A DNA stretch of 64,000 nucleotides from Pseudomonas asplenii (GCF_001293465.1 NZ_JSYZ01000001.1:263503-327502); one strand, 5' to 3'. Numbered from the stretch's first letter, positions 28,096 through 37,420 are shown. Notes: a model not told the origin generated them from the letters alone. Numbers and translations: made by a program.

Positions 28096-30271
28096 GGGCA
28101 GTTCCTTGTGGGTGGCCCAGGGCCGCCAGCGGCGAACGCGGGTCCAGCAGCGAGGTGCGGATGAAGTGCAGGTAGCTCTGCACCCGGCGCAGCACCGAGG
28201 TGTCGAAGTGGCGGGCAAAGGGTTCGTCGGTGGCCTGGACCCGGCTGATGGCGTGGTCCACCGCCACCAGTGCGCGCTCCAGGTTGCTGGCGCCCGGCTG
28301 GATGAACAGGCGCATCAGCGAGCGGCCCATGACCCGGATCGACTGGCGCCACGGCTGCGATTCGGCATAGGCCGGATGCACCGGCAGGATCGCCTGTTCC
28401 TTGCGCAGCTCGATGATCGCGTGGCCGACCTCCAGCACCACGAACATCCAGCGCAACAGCGAACTCTGCACCTGCGGCTGGCCCGCGGCGAAACCGTAGG
28501 CCTGGTGCAGCAGGTCGCGGGTACCGCTTTCGAAGGCCGAACCGAGGCCCTTGAGCTTGCCGCTGATGGCGAACACCACCTGCTCGCGCAGGTCCTGCTC
28601 CAGCCGCTGCCAGAGCCAGCGGCTGTTGGGCGGCAGGATGATCGCGCCCGCCGCCGCGCAGACCAGCATGCCCATGACCATGCCGATGTAGTCGTTGATG
28701 AAGGTGTAGGGGTTGTAGACCGTCAGGTTGTCCGGGACCGAGCCGGTGCTGAAGAAAATCAGCAGGCCGACCCCCACTCCCATGTAGGCCGGGCGCGAGG
28801 CGAGGAAGGCGCCCAGCACGAACACCGGGGCAAGCACCAGGCACAGCAGCGCGAAGCCGTCGATCCAGGGGAACACGAAGAACATCTCGCCAAAGCCGAT
28901 CAGCGCGCCGAGAAAGGTCCCGCAGGCCATCTGGAACGACATGCGCTTGGGATTCGGGGTCGCGGCCGACAGGCCGACCGTGGCGGCGGCGATCAGGGTC
29001 ATGGTCGCCCCGCTCGGCCAGGCGGTGGCGACCCAGTAACTGCCGAGCACCAGCAGGATGAACGCGGCCCGGAGGCCCGACGCCGAGGCCGCCAGCCAGT
29101 TGGTCTTGGGCACGAAGGATTCGTCCCACTGCTCGCGTTCGTGGCGGTGGTCGGCCAGGGACGCGTGGGTCAACGCATAGCTGTGCAGTTCCTCGACGAA
29201 GCGGTAGAGCAGTTCGAAGGCAGTGTGGAAATCCAGCAGGTCGGCTTCGTCCGGCTCGCGCTCCAGGAACGCCGAACGCAGGCTGCGCACCTGCTCCGGC
29301 AGGCTCGCCTTGTAGTCGGCCAGTTGCTGCGCCAGGCGTGCGGCATCGGCGTCGGTCAGGCCGCGCCCGGCAAAACCGTCGAGCAGTTCGGCCAGGCCCC
29401 GGAAGCCCGGCTCGATCAAGGCGAACACCGTCGGGGCCTGGTCAGCGCGCAAGCGCTCCAGCAGTTGGTGCAGGGCATTGAAGCGGGTGGTCAGGGCCAT
29501 GAACTCGCTGTTCAGCCGGTTCAGGCGACCGTTGCGCCGACGCATGTGCGGATCTTCGAAGACGGTGACGCTGCGCAGGCCCTCTATGCCCACGGCCTGG
29601 GCGATGAAACCGATGTTCGCGGTTTCGAACGCCGCGCTGGCATGGGGGCCACGCAGGCCGCTGCTGACGAACCCGGCAAAGGCGCCGAAGCGCTGGTAGA
29701 GCGCGTTGCGCATCGCCGCACTGGCGCTCTGCGGCAGGATCGCGGCGCTGACGAAGGTCGAGCAGACCAGCCCCAGGGCGATCTCCAGCACCCGCCACAC
29801 CGCCGCCATGAACGCCCCTTCCGGGTGTGCCAGGGCCGGCAGGCCGACCATCGCCGCGGTGTAGCCGGCGAGGACGAAACCGTAGGCGCGGAAGTTGCGG
29901 TTGCGCGCCGCACCGGCCGAGCAGACCCCGACCCAGATCGCCAGGGCGCCAAGAAACAGCTCGGTGTTCTGCGCGAACAGGGCGATCAGCAACACCATCA
30001 TCGCCGAGCCGGCCAGGGTGCCGAGCAGGCGATAGAAACTCTTGGCGAACACGTGGCCGCTCTGCGGCTGCATGACGATGAACACGGTGATCATCGCCGT
30101 GCGCGGCTGCGGCAACTCCAGGCGCATGGCCAGCCAGAGGGTCAGGAAGGCGGCGGCCAGGACCTTGAAGATATAGACCCAGGTCACGCCATCGCTACGC
30201 GCCCAGTCAAAGAAACCGCGACGCCATTCGAGGGAGTACAGCCAGCGCACCGGGGCGGGCAAGGGAGTCAT
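28085..30271 (-). CDS. FUSC-family inner-membrane efflux protein (AaeB-like)
   Basis: A 728-residue protein with two blocks of membrane helices (about residues 25-180 and 390-540), each followed by a large cytoplasmic domain, the arrangement of AaeB/FUSC transporters. Recognisable text includes AMRLELPQPRTAMITVFIVMQ and TLIAAATVGLSAATPNPKR. It should pump aromatic carboxylic acids or related compounds with the HlyD-type adaptor and the NodT-type channel. It starts 10 bases after the NodT gene. Confidence 0.9.
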   Translation of the reverse strand: MTPLPAPVRWLYSLEWRRGFFDWARSDGVTWVYIFKVLAAAFLTLWLAMRLELPQPRTAMITVFIVMQPQSGHVFAKSFYRLLGTLAGSAMMVLLIALFAQNTELFLGALAIWVGVCSAGAARNRNFRAYGFVLAGYTAAMVGLPALAHPEGAFMAAVWRVLEIALGLVCSTFVSAAILPQSASAAMRNALYQRFGAFAGFVSSGLRGPHASAAFETANIGFIAQAVGIEGLRSVTVFEDPHMRRRNGRLNRLNSEFMALTTRFNALHQLLERLRADQAPTVFALIEPGFRGLAELLDGFAGRGLTDADAARLAQQLADYKASLPEQVRSLRSAFLEREPDEADLLDFHTAFELLYRFVEELHSYALTHASLADHRHEREQWDESFVPKTNWLAASASGLRAAFILLVLGSYWVATAWPSGATMTLIAAATVGLSAATPNPKRMSFQMACGTFLGALIGFGEMFFVFPWIDGFALLCLVLAPVFVLGAFLASRPAYMGVGVGLLIFFSTGSVPDNLTVYNPYTFINDYIGMVMGMLVCAAAGAIILPPNSRWLWQRLEQDLREQVVFAISGKLKGLGSAFESGTRDLLHQAYGFAAGQPQVQSSLLRWMFVVLEVGHAIIELRKEQAILPVHPAYAESQPWRQSIRVMGRSLMRLFIQPGASNLERALVAVDHAISRVQATDEPFARHFDTSVLRRVQSYLHFIRTSLLDPRSPLAALGHPQGTAHAS

Positions 30272-30281
30272 GGGGCGATTC

Positions 30282-31793
30282 TCAGTGATCGAAGGCGGCC
30301 ATTACGGCGGGTGGTCTGGACGGCATGCTGCGCTCCGGCGCCGGTACATCGTTGCCTGCACCGAGGCCACCGCCCAGGGCGGTGACCAGCTCGGCGTGGG
30401 CACTCAGGCGCGCGGCCTGGACCTGCTGCTCGACCTGCTGCTGGTGAAACAGCAGGGTCTGCGCATTGAGCACATTGAGGTAGTCGGTGAGGCCGCGCTG
30501 GTAGGCGATCATCGCCAGGTCGTAGGTTTTCTGCGCCGCCGCCACCGACTCGGCGGCAAAGGCCTGCTGCTTGTCCAGCGACTCGCGGCGGATCAATCGA
30601 TCGGAAATACCCTTGAGGGCATTGACCAGCGTCTGGTTGTAATGAGCCACGGCGATGTCGTAGCCGGCCGTGGCTTCGCCCAGTTCGGCACGCAGGCGGC
30701 CGCCATCGAAGATCGGCAACGAGATCGCCGGGCCGACGCTGTAGTTGAATTTCTTCCCGGCCAGGAACTCCAGCATGCCGCCGCCGGTGGCCATGTAGCC
30801 GAGGCTGCCGACCAGGTCGACGTTGGGGTAGAAACCGGCATGGGCCACGTCGATGCCGCGGGCCTGGGCCGCGACCTGCCAGCGGCTGGCGACCACATCG
30901 GGGCGCTGGCCGAGCAGGTCGACCGGCAGGGCCGACGGCAGTTTCAGTGCGGTGCGCAGAGACAGCGATGGACGCTTGAGGCGCGCGCCCTCGCCCGGAC
31001 CGAAACCGGCCAGGGCCGCCAGCTGGTTGCGGCTCAGGGCGATTTCCTCGTCCAGCGCATCGAGCTGGCGGTGGGTTTCCGGCAACGGCGCCTGGGCCTG
31101 GCTGACTTCGAACTGGGTACCGATGCCGCCTGCCAGGCGGCGTTGTGCCAGGTCGAGAATCTGCGTCTGCTGGGTCAGGGTCGCCTCGACGATATCGCGC
31201 TGGGCGTAATGCAGCGACAACCGGATGTAGGCCCGCACGATGTTGCCCTGCAACTCCAGGCGGGCCTGGCGCTCCTCGGCGGCACTCATGTGTGCCAGGT
31301 CCACGGCGCGTTCGGTCGCGTTGCTCTCGCGGCCCCAGAGGTCGAGGGAATAGCTCAGGCCAAGGGCCGCATTGTTGTCCCAGGTGTTGGAGCCAGCCAA
31401 ATCACCGGGCCCGTAGAACGGATCGGTGGCCCACTTGTGGCGCTTGAGGGTCGACTGGCCGTTGACCTGCAGCGCCTCGGCCGATTCGGCCAGACCGGCC
31501 AGGGCCCGCGCCTGGCGCACCCGGGCGGCGGCCATGGCCAGGCTCGGGCTGCCTTGCAGGGCCAGGTCGAGCCATTGGTCGAGTTGCGGATCGCCATAGG
31601 CCTGCCACCAACGGGCTGTCGGCCAGTGGGCATCGCGCGCGGCGCTGCGGATCGCTTCGTCGGTGGAAAGGGTGTTGGCGGCGAGGCTCTTGCCTTGTGG
31701 GGCAATTCCTCCGGTTCCGATGCAGCCGCTGATAGCCAAGGATAAAGCCCAAACACTGAGAGTCTTCAACTCTCTGCTGATGCGACGCGGCAC
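30282..31793 (-). CDS. NodT-family outer-membrane efflux lipoprotein
   Basis: A 503-residue protein if translation starts at GTG 31793 (PRRISRELKTLSVWALSLA follows the initiator), giving a lipoprotein signal with lipobox LAISGC. A longer ATG frame to 32039 runs through non-conserved text and is rejected. The two TolC-like repeats are visible (WWQAYGDPQLDQWLDLAL, and SLPIFDGGRLRAEL in the second). It forms the outer-membrane channel for the FUSC/HlyD pump and is first in the operon. Pump expression is probably controlled from the region 31794-32055. Confidence 0.9.
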   Translation of the reverse strand: MPRRISRELKTLSVWALSLAISGCIGTGGIAPQGKSLAANTLSTDEAIRSAARDAHWPTARWWQAYGDPQLDQWLDLALQGSPSLAMAAARVRQARALAGLAESAEALQVNGQSTLKRHKWATDPFYGPGDLAGSNTWDNNAALGLSYSLDLWGRESNATERAVDLAHMSAAEERQARLELQGNIVRAYIRLSLHYAQRDIVEATLTQQTQILDLAQRRLAGGIGTQFEVSQAQAPLPETHRQLDALDEEIALSRNQLAALAGFGPGEGARLKRPSLSLRTALKLPSALPVDLLGQRPDVVASRWQVAAQARGIDVAHAGFYPNVDLVGSLGYMATGGGMLEFLAGKKFNYSVGPAISLPIFDGGRLRAELGEATAGYDIAVAHYNQTLVNALKGISDRLIRRESLDKQQAFAAESVAAAQKTYDLAMIAYQRGLTDYLNVLNAQTLLFHQQQVEQQVQAARLSAHAELVTALGGGLGAGNDVPAPERSMPSRPPAVMAAFDH

Positions 31794-32055
31794 TGCTGCG
31801 AATTCCCGACATGGATGGAGAAGCTTTGGAGCGGCAATTCTAGGGGGCGCCCGGCACGGCGATAAGCGTGGATTCCTGCGAATATTTGTTACCGTTCCCG
31901 CGATAATCCGTCGCAGGCGATGGCGAAATGACGTGCCGGAGCGACCCGGTCCATGAGCGCATTGTGATATTGGCGACCCAACCGCCATGCCAGTCTGAAT
32001 CCATATCGACGTTGTCACCGGACTGACAATAAAAAACACAAGTCAGAGGCATTCC

Positions 32056-32463
32056 ATGAATCTGTCTCTCGAACTACGCAAGCGCTGTGGTCTTTACCGC
32101 TCCCTCGCCCCTCCCGATCCCCTGGATGCATTGCAACACTGCCTGCTCGACGACTTGCGAATCGCGGTCGAACGGCGGGAAGACCGCTTGCACCTGCTGA
32201 CTCTGGATGGCGATCCCTGCACCCTCGAGTACGCCGACGGCTACCGGGTCAGCCGGGCATTGCAGGGCGTCGGGCACATCGCGGTACGGCACTGGCAACA
32301 GCTCAACCTGAGCCTGTGCCGCAGCCACATGAGCATCGACTGCCAGGAGACGACACCCGTCGTCAGGGGGCTGATCCGCCCGGCCCACTCCCCGGAACAG
32401 GTACTGAGAGAACTGACCACCTTCTTCAACCTCTCCAGTGCCGCCAAACACTCCGCCGACTGA
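32056..32463 (+). CDS. Unknown 135-residue protein, first gene of a three-gene operon
   Basis: I do not recognise a family. It has no signal peptide and no membrane segment. The pattern of short alternating strands (RIAVERREDRLHLLTLDGD, TLEYADGYRVSRALQ) and helices at both ends is compatible with a small cytoplasmic alpha/beta protein of chaperone size (CesT-like proteins are 110-150 residues). Charged residues balance (about 17 acidic, 16 basic). AGAGG lies 7 bases before the ATG. It is followed after 15 bases by another small gene and then the 765-residue gene, so a helper role for that protein is plausible but unproven. Confidence 0.6.
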   Translation: MNLSLELRKRCGLYRSLAPPDPLDALQHCLLDDLRIAVERREDRLHLLTLDGDPCTLEYADGYRVSRALQGVGHIAVRHWQQLNLSLCRSHMSIDCQETTPVVRGLIRPAHSPEQVLRELTTFFNLSSAAKHSAD

Positions 32464-32478
32464 AACAGGACGCTCACC

Positions 32479-32826
32479 ATGTCCGAAGCCATCCGTGATG
32501 ACTTCATCCGCCTTCTGAGCCGCCAACTGCCGGATCCGCCGGCCGACTACTTCCAACTCGCCACCGATTGGGATCAGCACCGGCTCTGGCTGGAGTACGA
32601 CCGGCCAAGACTGCTGCTCATGCTCGCCCGCCCCGATGCACCGGCCGGTAGTGGCTCGCCCGACTTTATCGTCCAGGGCCCCGATGCCCCCGTGATGCTG
32701 CTGTTCGATACCTGGTTCCGCGACCAGGCGGTCAAGGCCCTGTTCGTCGAACCCTGCCTGGGCGAAAGGACCGGCATCCTCGACGCCTGCGATTTTTTCC
32801 TGCGACGCTGCCAGGCGCCGGAGTGA
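32479..32826 (+). CDS. Unknown acidic 115-residue protein, possible chaperone of the next gene product
   Basis: No family recognised. By my count it carries 19 Asp/Glu against 12 Arg/Lys, so it is clearly acidic. It has no signal peptide. The order is helix (AIRDDFIRLLSRQL), strands (LWLEYDRPRLLLMLARP, PVMLLFDTWF) and helix (ILDACDFFLRRC). Small size, acidity and its place 6 bases upstream of a large gene are the usual profile of type III secretion chaperones, but no conserved chaperone signature is certain and no secretion genes are in the window. Confidence 0.6.
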   Translation: MSEAIRDDFIRLLSRQLPDPPADYFQLATDWDQHRLWLEYDRPRLLLMLARPDAPAGSGSPDFIVQGPDAPVMLLFDTWFRDQAVKALFVEPCLGERTGILDACDFFLRRCQAPE

Positions 32827-32832
32827 CGAACC

Positions 32833-35130
32833 ATGAAGCTCTCCAGCGCGGTGCAAAACAAGCAGGCCCTGTTTCCCAGCGATCCTGCAGCCCCCAGGTT
32901 GCTCAGCTTCACCCGCATGGACTCGTACCACGACGAAGCCCCGTCGCTGAACCCGTCCCCGCAGGACCTCACGCAACACCTGCAAGGCGTCCAAGCGGCC
33001 CCTGCCAGTCAGGACCGCCCCCCGACAACCGTTGGCACGCTTTCCCATCACTTCCTGGAAAAGCTGGCAGACAGCCCGCCTGCCCGGCGTGCCACCCAGC
33101 AAAAGCTCTACCGACAGTTGCTGTCGCGCACCAGCGGCGCCCCCGACCCGGCCAGCCTCGGCAAAAAGGAGGCACAGGCCTGCTACGAGTACTTCAAGGC
33201 GGCCCAGCAATCATTTGACGAACTCGCCCGCACCGGCGCCGAACCACAACGCCAGGAGCACGAGGAGCAACGCGACCTGTGCCGGATGCTCAAATGGCAG
33301 TTTCGTGCCAGCCGCGACCAGCGCAGCAAAACCGTGCTGGACCAGGCCCTGGCCAAAAGCCGGGCCACGGTGGCCGAGGGTGGCTCACTGGGTAACCAGA
33401 CCCGGCTGGGAGTGGGCATGGGGGTACCGGGCATGGCCAGTATCGTGCCAGGCATGGAGCTGTCCACGGGACTGAGCACCACCCAGGGCCGCATCATCAG
33501 GGATACCACCAGCGTCAGCGCGGGGGTGACGGCAAAGTTGTCAGCCAGAGTGGCCTCGGCACAGGCAGGTGTGTCGGTCGAGAAGTCCACCGTCCGCAAG
33601 TACGGCGATATCGACGCCTATGCCAATGCCCGCAGCCGCTCCAAATGGACCTGGTGGAACGGCTCCAAGCGCGACATGCTCACCCAGAGCCGCAACCTGT
33701 TCGCCAGTTGCAACCACTACAAGCGCAACATCCGGCTTGCCGCCCAGAGCCAGCTCTACCTGGAAAAAAAGCTGCGGGAAAACGGCCTCGCCTCGCCGGG
33801 GTTCGAGCGACACAGCCCCAAGGCCCAGCCGTTCCAGATCGAACGCGGCACGCGGGTTGCCCTGACCGGTAGCGCCGAATTCGATGGCCTGGGCGTCGTC
33901 ACGCTGGGGGCGACGGTAAAGGCGGACATCCTGCACACCACGAAAAACCAGGCGATGGATATCATCGGGTTGCATGACAGCTACCCGGAGCTCGCCAGAA
34001 CGCGCCTTGATAAAACACACAGCGACAACACCACAGCGCAGCAATTAATCAGCGCCATAGACGAACATGTCGCCAACAGCAGCGAGCAACTGACCAGCGC
34101 GGTACTGCGCAATCTGGACTCCCGCAAGCGAAAAGAGCTCACAGAGGCAGTCGACAGCCGCTCCCGGGAGTTGGCCAACCACTACATCCATCTCAAGATC
34201 AGCAACGATATCGCTGAACGCTCGGAAGAGGACCGGGCCATCCGCCAGCAGTTCACGGAGCATGCGCTGCTGCTGCGCCCGGACAGCCTGAAGATCCATA
34301 CGGCCAAGGCCGACACCGAAACCCGGAGTATCACCACCGAAGCGAAACTCAAGGTCGCCGCCGGTGCCAGTGCGCAAACCTCGGTGAAACTCAGCCTGTC
34401 GTCGGTCAAGGACGACGACCCGCACCTGAGCGGGACCTACCTGGACCTTACGCTCAACGGCCAGTTCAACAGCCTGGAAAGCCTGCAGAACCTGGTCTCG
34501 AGCGGCCTGTCCCGGCTCGGCGTCAACGGCTTCGACCCGGCGCCTATCGTGGCGCTGATCGCCGGCACGGTGGTGTATCAGCAACATGGCGTCTCGGCGA
34601 CGTTCTCGCTGAAGATCAAGGAGGGGAAACCGGTGTTGCTGTTGAGCCAGAAACTCCTCACGCAAACCGACAATGTCAATCGGACCATCGATACCCCCAC
34701 CCCGCTGACGGTCGAGGTCGGCCTCGGCGGCCATCTGCACAGCCTGCTCGAGGAACAGCTGGGCAGCCAGTCGCTGGACCTGTTGCTACCGCTCGCCCTG
34801 GGCAAACTGGGCAATCGCGCGCAGGCCGACATCGACTGGTGGGACGGGTATGTTCACAAGCATGCGAACGCCTTCGACAAGCTGCTGGACAATATTGCCA
34901 ATGGCGGCGAAAAGACGCTGATCGTTCAGGAACTCGCAGAAATCAGGAGGCGCATTTCACCGCCGGGAAGGCACGTCGTCGATAGCCTGTTCCAGGCCGC
35001 CAGGGCCGCCCGCGACACCCCGGACGAGCACCACCTGCAACAGGCCCGGGAAGCCCTGAAAGAGGTGTTTTTCGCCTACATCGACGACTACTATGACGCC
35101 GAGGTGAAGAGCGCCTGGCGGGTCGAATGA
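32833..35130 (+). CDS. Unknown 765-residue protein, candidate secreted effector
   Basis: Not recognised. The first 65 residues lack a Sec signal and are rich in Ser, Pro and Gln (PSLNPSPQDLTQHLQGVQAA), as in many type III substrates. Residues about 70-180 are helical. Residues about 195-255, 335-370 and 495-640 show glycine-rich alternating strands (LGVGMGVPGMASIVPGMELS, SAGVTAKLSARVASAQAGVS, LTVEVGLGGHLHSL) suggestive of amphipathic beta sheets. Residues 375-490 and 690-765 are charged helices, perhaps coiled coil. No catalytic motif stands out. GGAG precedes the ATG. Codon use is slightly less GC-biased than in the alginate genes. Alternatives are a polymorphic toxin or a surface protein exported by another route. 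Confidence 0.6.
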   Translation: MKLSSAVQNKQALFPSDPAAPRLLSFTRMDSYHDEAPSLNPSPQDLTQHLQGVQAAPASQDRPPTTVGTLSHHFLEKLADSPPARRATQQKLYRQLLSRTSGAPDPASLGKKEAQACYEYFKAAQQSFDELARTGAEPQRQEHEEQRDLCRMLKWQFRASRDQRSKTVLDQALAKSRATVAEGGSLGNQTRLGVGMGVPGMASIVPGMELSTGLSTTQGRIIRDTTSVSAGVTAKLSARVASAQAGVSVEKSTVRKYGDIDAYANARSRSKWTWWNGSKRDMLTQSRNLFASCNHYKRNIRLAAQSQLYLEKKLRENGLASPGFERHSPKAQPFQIERGTRVALTGSAEFDGLGVVTLGATVKADILHTTKNQAMDIIGLHDSYPELARTRLDKTHSDNTTAQQLISAIDEHVANSSEQLTSAVLRNLDSRKRKELTEAVDSRSRELANHYIHLKISNDIAERSEEDRAIRQQFTEHALLLRPDSLKIHTAKADTETRSITTEAKLKVAAGASAQTSVKLSLSSVKDDDPHLSGTYLDLTLNGQFNSLESLQNLVSSGLSRLGVNGFDPAPIVALIAGTVVYQQHGVSATFSLKIKEGKPVLLLSQKLLTQTDNVNRTIDTPTPLTVEVGLGGHLHSLLEEQLGSQSLDLLLPLALGKLGNRAQADIDWWDGYVHKHANAFDKLLDNIANGGEKTLIVQELAEIRRRISPPGRHVVDSLFQAARAARDTPDEHHLQQAREALKEVFFAYIDDYYDAEVKSAWRVE

Positions 35131-35227
35131 AGCCGATGGCGCAAAAGCGCCACATTCGGGCGGAGACAAGCTGCACATCGCCCTGTTACTTCGTGTCACA
35201 ATTTGCCATCGCCCCAGAGAGAGCCCC

Positions 35228-36184
35228 ATGGACACTTTGCAAAACATGCGCGCCTTCAGTTGCGTGGCCGAAGCCGGGAGCTTCACCGCCGCCGCCGTAC
35301 AACTGGACACCACGACGGCCAACGTCTCGCGCGCGGTCTCCAACCTGGAAGCCCACCTGCAAACCCGCCTGCTCAACCGTACCACCCGCCGTATCGCCCT
35401 GACCGAGGCCGGCAAGCGCTACCTGCTGCGCTGCGAACAGATCCTGGCCTACGTCGAGGAAGCCGAGGCCGAAGCCAGCGACGCCCATGCGCGGCCGGCC
35501 GGGCTGCTGAAAGTGCACACCATGACCGGGGTCGGCCAGCATTTCGTGATCGATGCGATTGCCCGCTACCGCAAGACCCACCCGGACGTGACCTTCGACC
35601 TGACCCTGGCCAACCGCGTGCCGGACCTGCTGGACGAGGGCTACGACGTGTCCATCGTGCTCGCCAAGGAGCTGCCCGACTCGGGTTTCGTCTCGCAACG
35701 GCTGGGCATCACCTACAGCATCGTCTGCGCTTCGCCCGAGTACGTGAAGGCCAACGGCTGCGCGCGCAAGCCCAGCGAACTGCTCAACCACGCCTGCCTG
35801 CGCCTGGTCAGCCCGGTAACGGCCCTGGACAACTGGACCTTCAACGGCCCGGATGGCCAGGAGGCGGTGACCCTGTCCAGCTCGCCGTTCCTGGTGAACT
35901 CCGCCGACGCGATGAAAACCGCGATCACCAGCGGCATGGGCGTCGGCGTACTGCCGGTGTACGCGGCCATCGAAGGCCTGCGCAACGGCAGCCTGGTGCG
36001 CATGATGCCCGAGTACCGTTCCCAGGAACTGAACCTGTACGCGATCTATCCATCGCGGCAGTACCTGGATGCCAAGATCAAGACCTGGGTCGAGTACCTG
36101 CGCGGCTCGCTGCCGGAAATCCTCGCCGCCCACCAGGCCGAGCTGGCCGCCTATGAACTGAGCAGCGTACGCCTGGCGACCTGA
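35228..36184 (+). CDS. LysR-family transcriptional regulator
   Basis: A 318-residue protein. The N-terminal winged HTH reads MRAFSCVAEAGSFTAAAVQL then TTANVSRAVSNLEAHLQTRL, and the effector-binding domain begins near residue 90 (PAGLLKVHTMTGVGQHFVID). It resembles the CrgA/DsdC-like group that often controls a neighbouring oxidoreductase. The 2-hydroxyacid dehydrogenase 236 bases downstream, beyond a REP doublet, is a possible target. The ligand is unknown. Confidence 0.9.
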   Translation: MDTLQNMRAFSCVAEAGSFTAAAVQLDTTTANVSRAVSNLEAHLQTRLLNRTTRRIALTEAGKRYLLRCEQILAYVEEAEAEASDAHARPAGLLKVHTMTGVGQHFVIDAIARYRKTHPDVTFDLTLANRVPDLLDEGYDVSIVLAKELPDSGFVSQRLGITYSIVCASPEYVKANGCARKPSELLNHACLRLVSPVTALDNWTFNGPDGQEAVTLSSSPFLVNSADAMKTAITSGMGVGVLPVYAAIEGLRNGSLVRMMPEYRSQELNLYAIYPSRQYLDAKIKTWVEYLRGSLPEILAAHQAELAAYELSSVRLAT

Positions 36185-36213
36185 GACGGTGGAAGAGCCC
36201 AGGATTGTGTGCA

Positions 36214-36347
36214 GGCTTGAGGGCCCCTTCGCGGGCAAGCCACGCTCCTACAAGGTCCGTGTCGAACCACAAATCCGCAAGCGACTGATGACCTGTAGGA
36301 GCCGGCGGTGCGGCGATCCGACTTGCCCGCGAAGGGGCCCTCAAGCC
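36214..36347. repeat. REP doublet with perfect 26-bp arms (REPIN)
   Basis: The left arm GGCTTGAGGGCCCCTTCGCG (36214-36239 in full) and the right arm (36322-36347, ending GGGGCCCTCAAGCC) are exact reverse complements over 26 bp. Inside them lie a second matching pair, GCTCCTACA (36244-36252) and TGTAGGAGC. It sits between the LysR and dehydrogenase genes and fills most of the gap. It is the clearest repeat in the window. Confidence 0.9.
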
Positions 36348-36420
36348 TTACTCGCCCCTACAGCCCCCCGGCGAAAAATGATAGCGTGCTTGCTATCCCC
36401 GCCGTTCGATGAGCTTCGCG

Positions 36421-37395
36421 ATGAAAAAAACCGTACTTGCCTTCAGCCGCATCACCCCTGCCATGGTCGAGCAACTGCGCCAGGATTTCGAGGTGATAGT
36501 CCCGGATCCCAAGCTTGGCGATCTCAGTGCCCAGTTCGACGAAGCCCTGCCCCATGCCCACGGCCTGATCGGTGTCGGGCGCAAGCTGGACCGCGCCCAG
36601 CTGGAAAACGCCGACAGGCTCGAAGTGGTTTCCAGTGTCTCGGTCGGCTACGACAACTATGACGTGGCCTACCTCAGCGAACGCGGGATCATGCTCACCA
36701 ATACCCCCGACGTGCTCACCGAAAGCACCGCCGACGTCGGTTTCGCGCTGCTGATGAGCACCGCTCGCCGGGTGGCCGAGCTGGATGCCTGGACCAAGGC
36801 CGGCCAGTGGAAAGCCACCATCGGCCCGGACCTGTTCGGCACCGACGTCTATGGCAAGACACTGGGTATCGTCGGCCTGGGCAATATCGGCGCCGCCGTC
36901 GCCCGCCGCGGCCACTTCGGTTTCAACATGCCGATTCTCTACAGCGGCAACAGCCGCAAGACCGAGCTGGAGCAGCAACTGGGGGCCCAGTACCGCAGCC
37001 TCGACGCCTTGCTGGCCGAAGCCGACTTCGTGGTGCTGGTGGTGCCGCTCAGCGAGAAGACCCGCCATCTGATTGGCGAGCGTGAGCTGGGCCTGATGAA
37101 ACCGGGGGCGATCCTGGTGAACATCTCCCGCGGCCCGGTGGTGGACGAGCCGGCACTGATCCAGGCGCTGCAGGCCGGCACCCTGCGCGGTGCCGGGCTG
37201 GATGTCTACGAGAAGGAGCCGCTGGCCGAATCGCCCCTGTTCCAGTTGAAGAATGCCGTGACCCTGCCGCATATCGGCTCGGCCACCCATGAAACCCGCG
37301 AAGCCATGGCCAACCGGGCGCTGGCCAACCTGCGCAGCGCCCTGCTCGGCGAGCGCCCGCAGGACCTGGTCAACCCGCAGGTCTGGAAAGGCTGA
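36421..37395 (+). CDS. D-isomer 2-hydroxyacid dehydrogenase (glyoxylate/2-ketogluconate reductase type)
   Basis: A 324-residue NAD(P)-dependent reductase. The cofactor motif GIVGLGNIGAAVARRG is at about residues 149-164 and the following NSRKTELE basic pair favours NADPH. Catalytic Arg is in VNISRGPVVDE, Glu in YEKEPLAESP and His in PHIGSATHETREAM. It fits the GhrB/TkrA group that reduces glyoxylate, hydroxypyruvate or 2-ketogluconate, but the exact substrate cannot be read. ATG 36421 gives the family N-terminus. ATG 36409 would add four residues. Confidence 0.88.
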   Translation: MKKTVLAFSRITPAMVEQLRQDFEVIVPDPKLGDLSAQFDEALPHAHGLIGVGRKLDRAQLENADRLEVVSSVSVGYDNYDVAYLSERGIMLTNTPDVLTESTADVGFALLMSTARRVAELDAWTKAGQWKATIGPDLFGTDVYGKTLGIVGLGNIGAAVARRGHFGFNMPILYSGNSRKTELEQQLGAQYRSLDALLAEADFVVLVVPLSEKTRHLIGERELGLMKPGAILVNISRGPVVDEPALIQALQAGTLRGAGLDVYEKEPLAESPLFQLKNAVTLPHIGSATHETREAMANRALANLRSALLGERPQDLVNPQVWKG

Positions 37396-37420
37396 GGCGT
37401 TTGCGACCGATCGGCCTCAG
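37392..37420. terminator. Possible bidirectional hairpin between convergent genes
   Basis: CTGAGGC (37392-37398) and GCCTCAG (37414-37420) form a 7-bp stem with a 15-base loop. The two stop codons (37393-37395 on plus, 37417-37419 on minus) lie in the two arms. The long loop and missing U-tract make this weak. Confidence 0.3.

Noticed and set aside
28094..30385. 763-codon plus-strand frame opposite the FUSC gene
   Set aside because: It mirrors the real FUSC gene, has no recognisable domain and is rich in Arg/Gln/His, as expected from antisense of a GC-rich gene.
31921..32055. Hrp box (GGAACC-N16-CCACNNA) ahead of the unknown operon
   Set aside because: I looked for it because of the effector-like layout, but no GGAACC with a partner at proper spacing is present.
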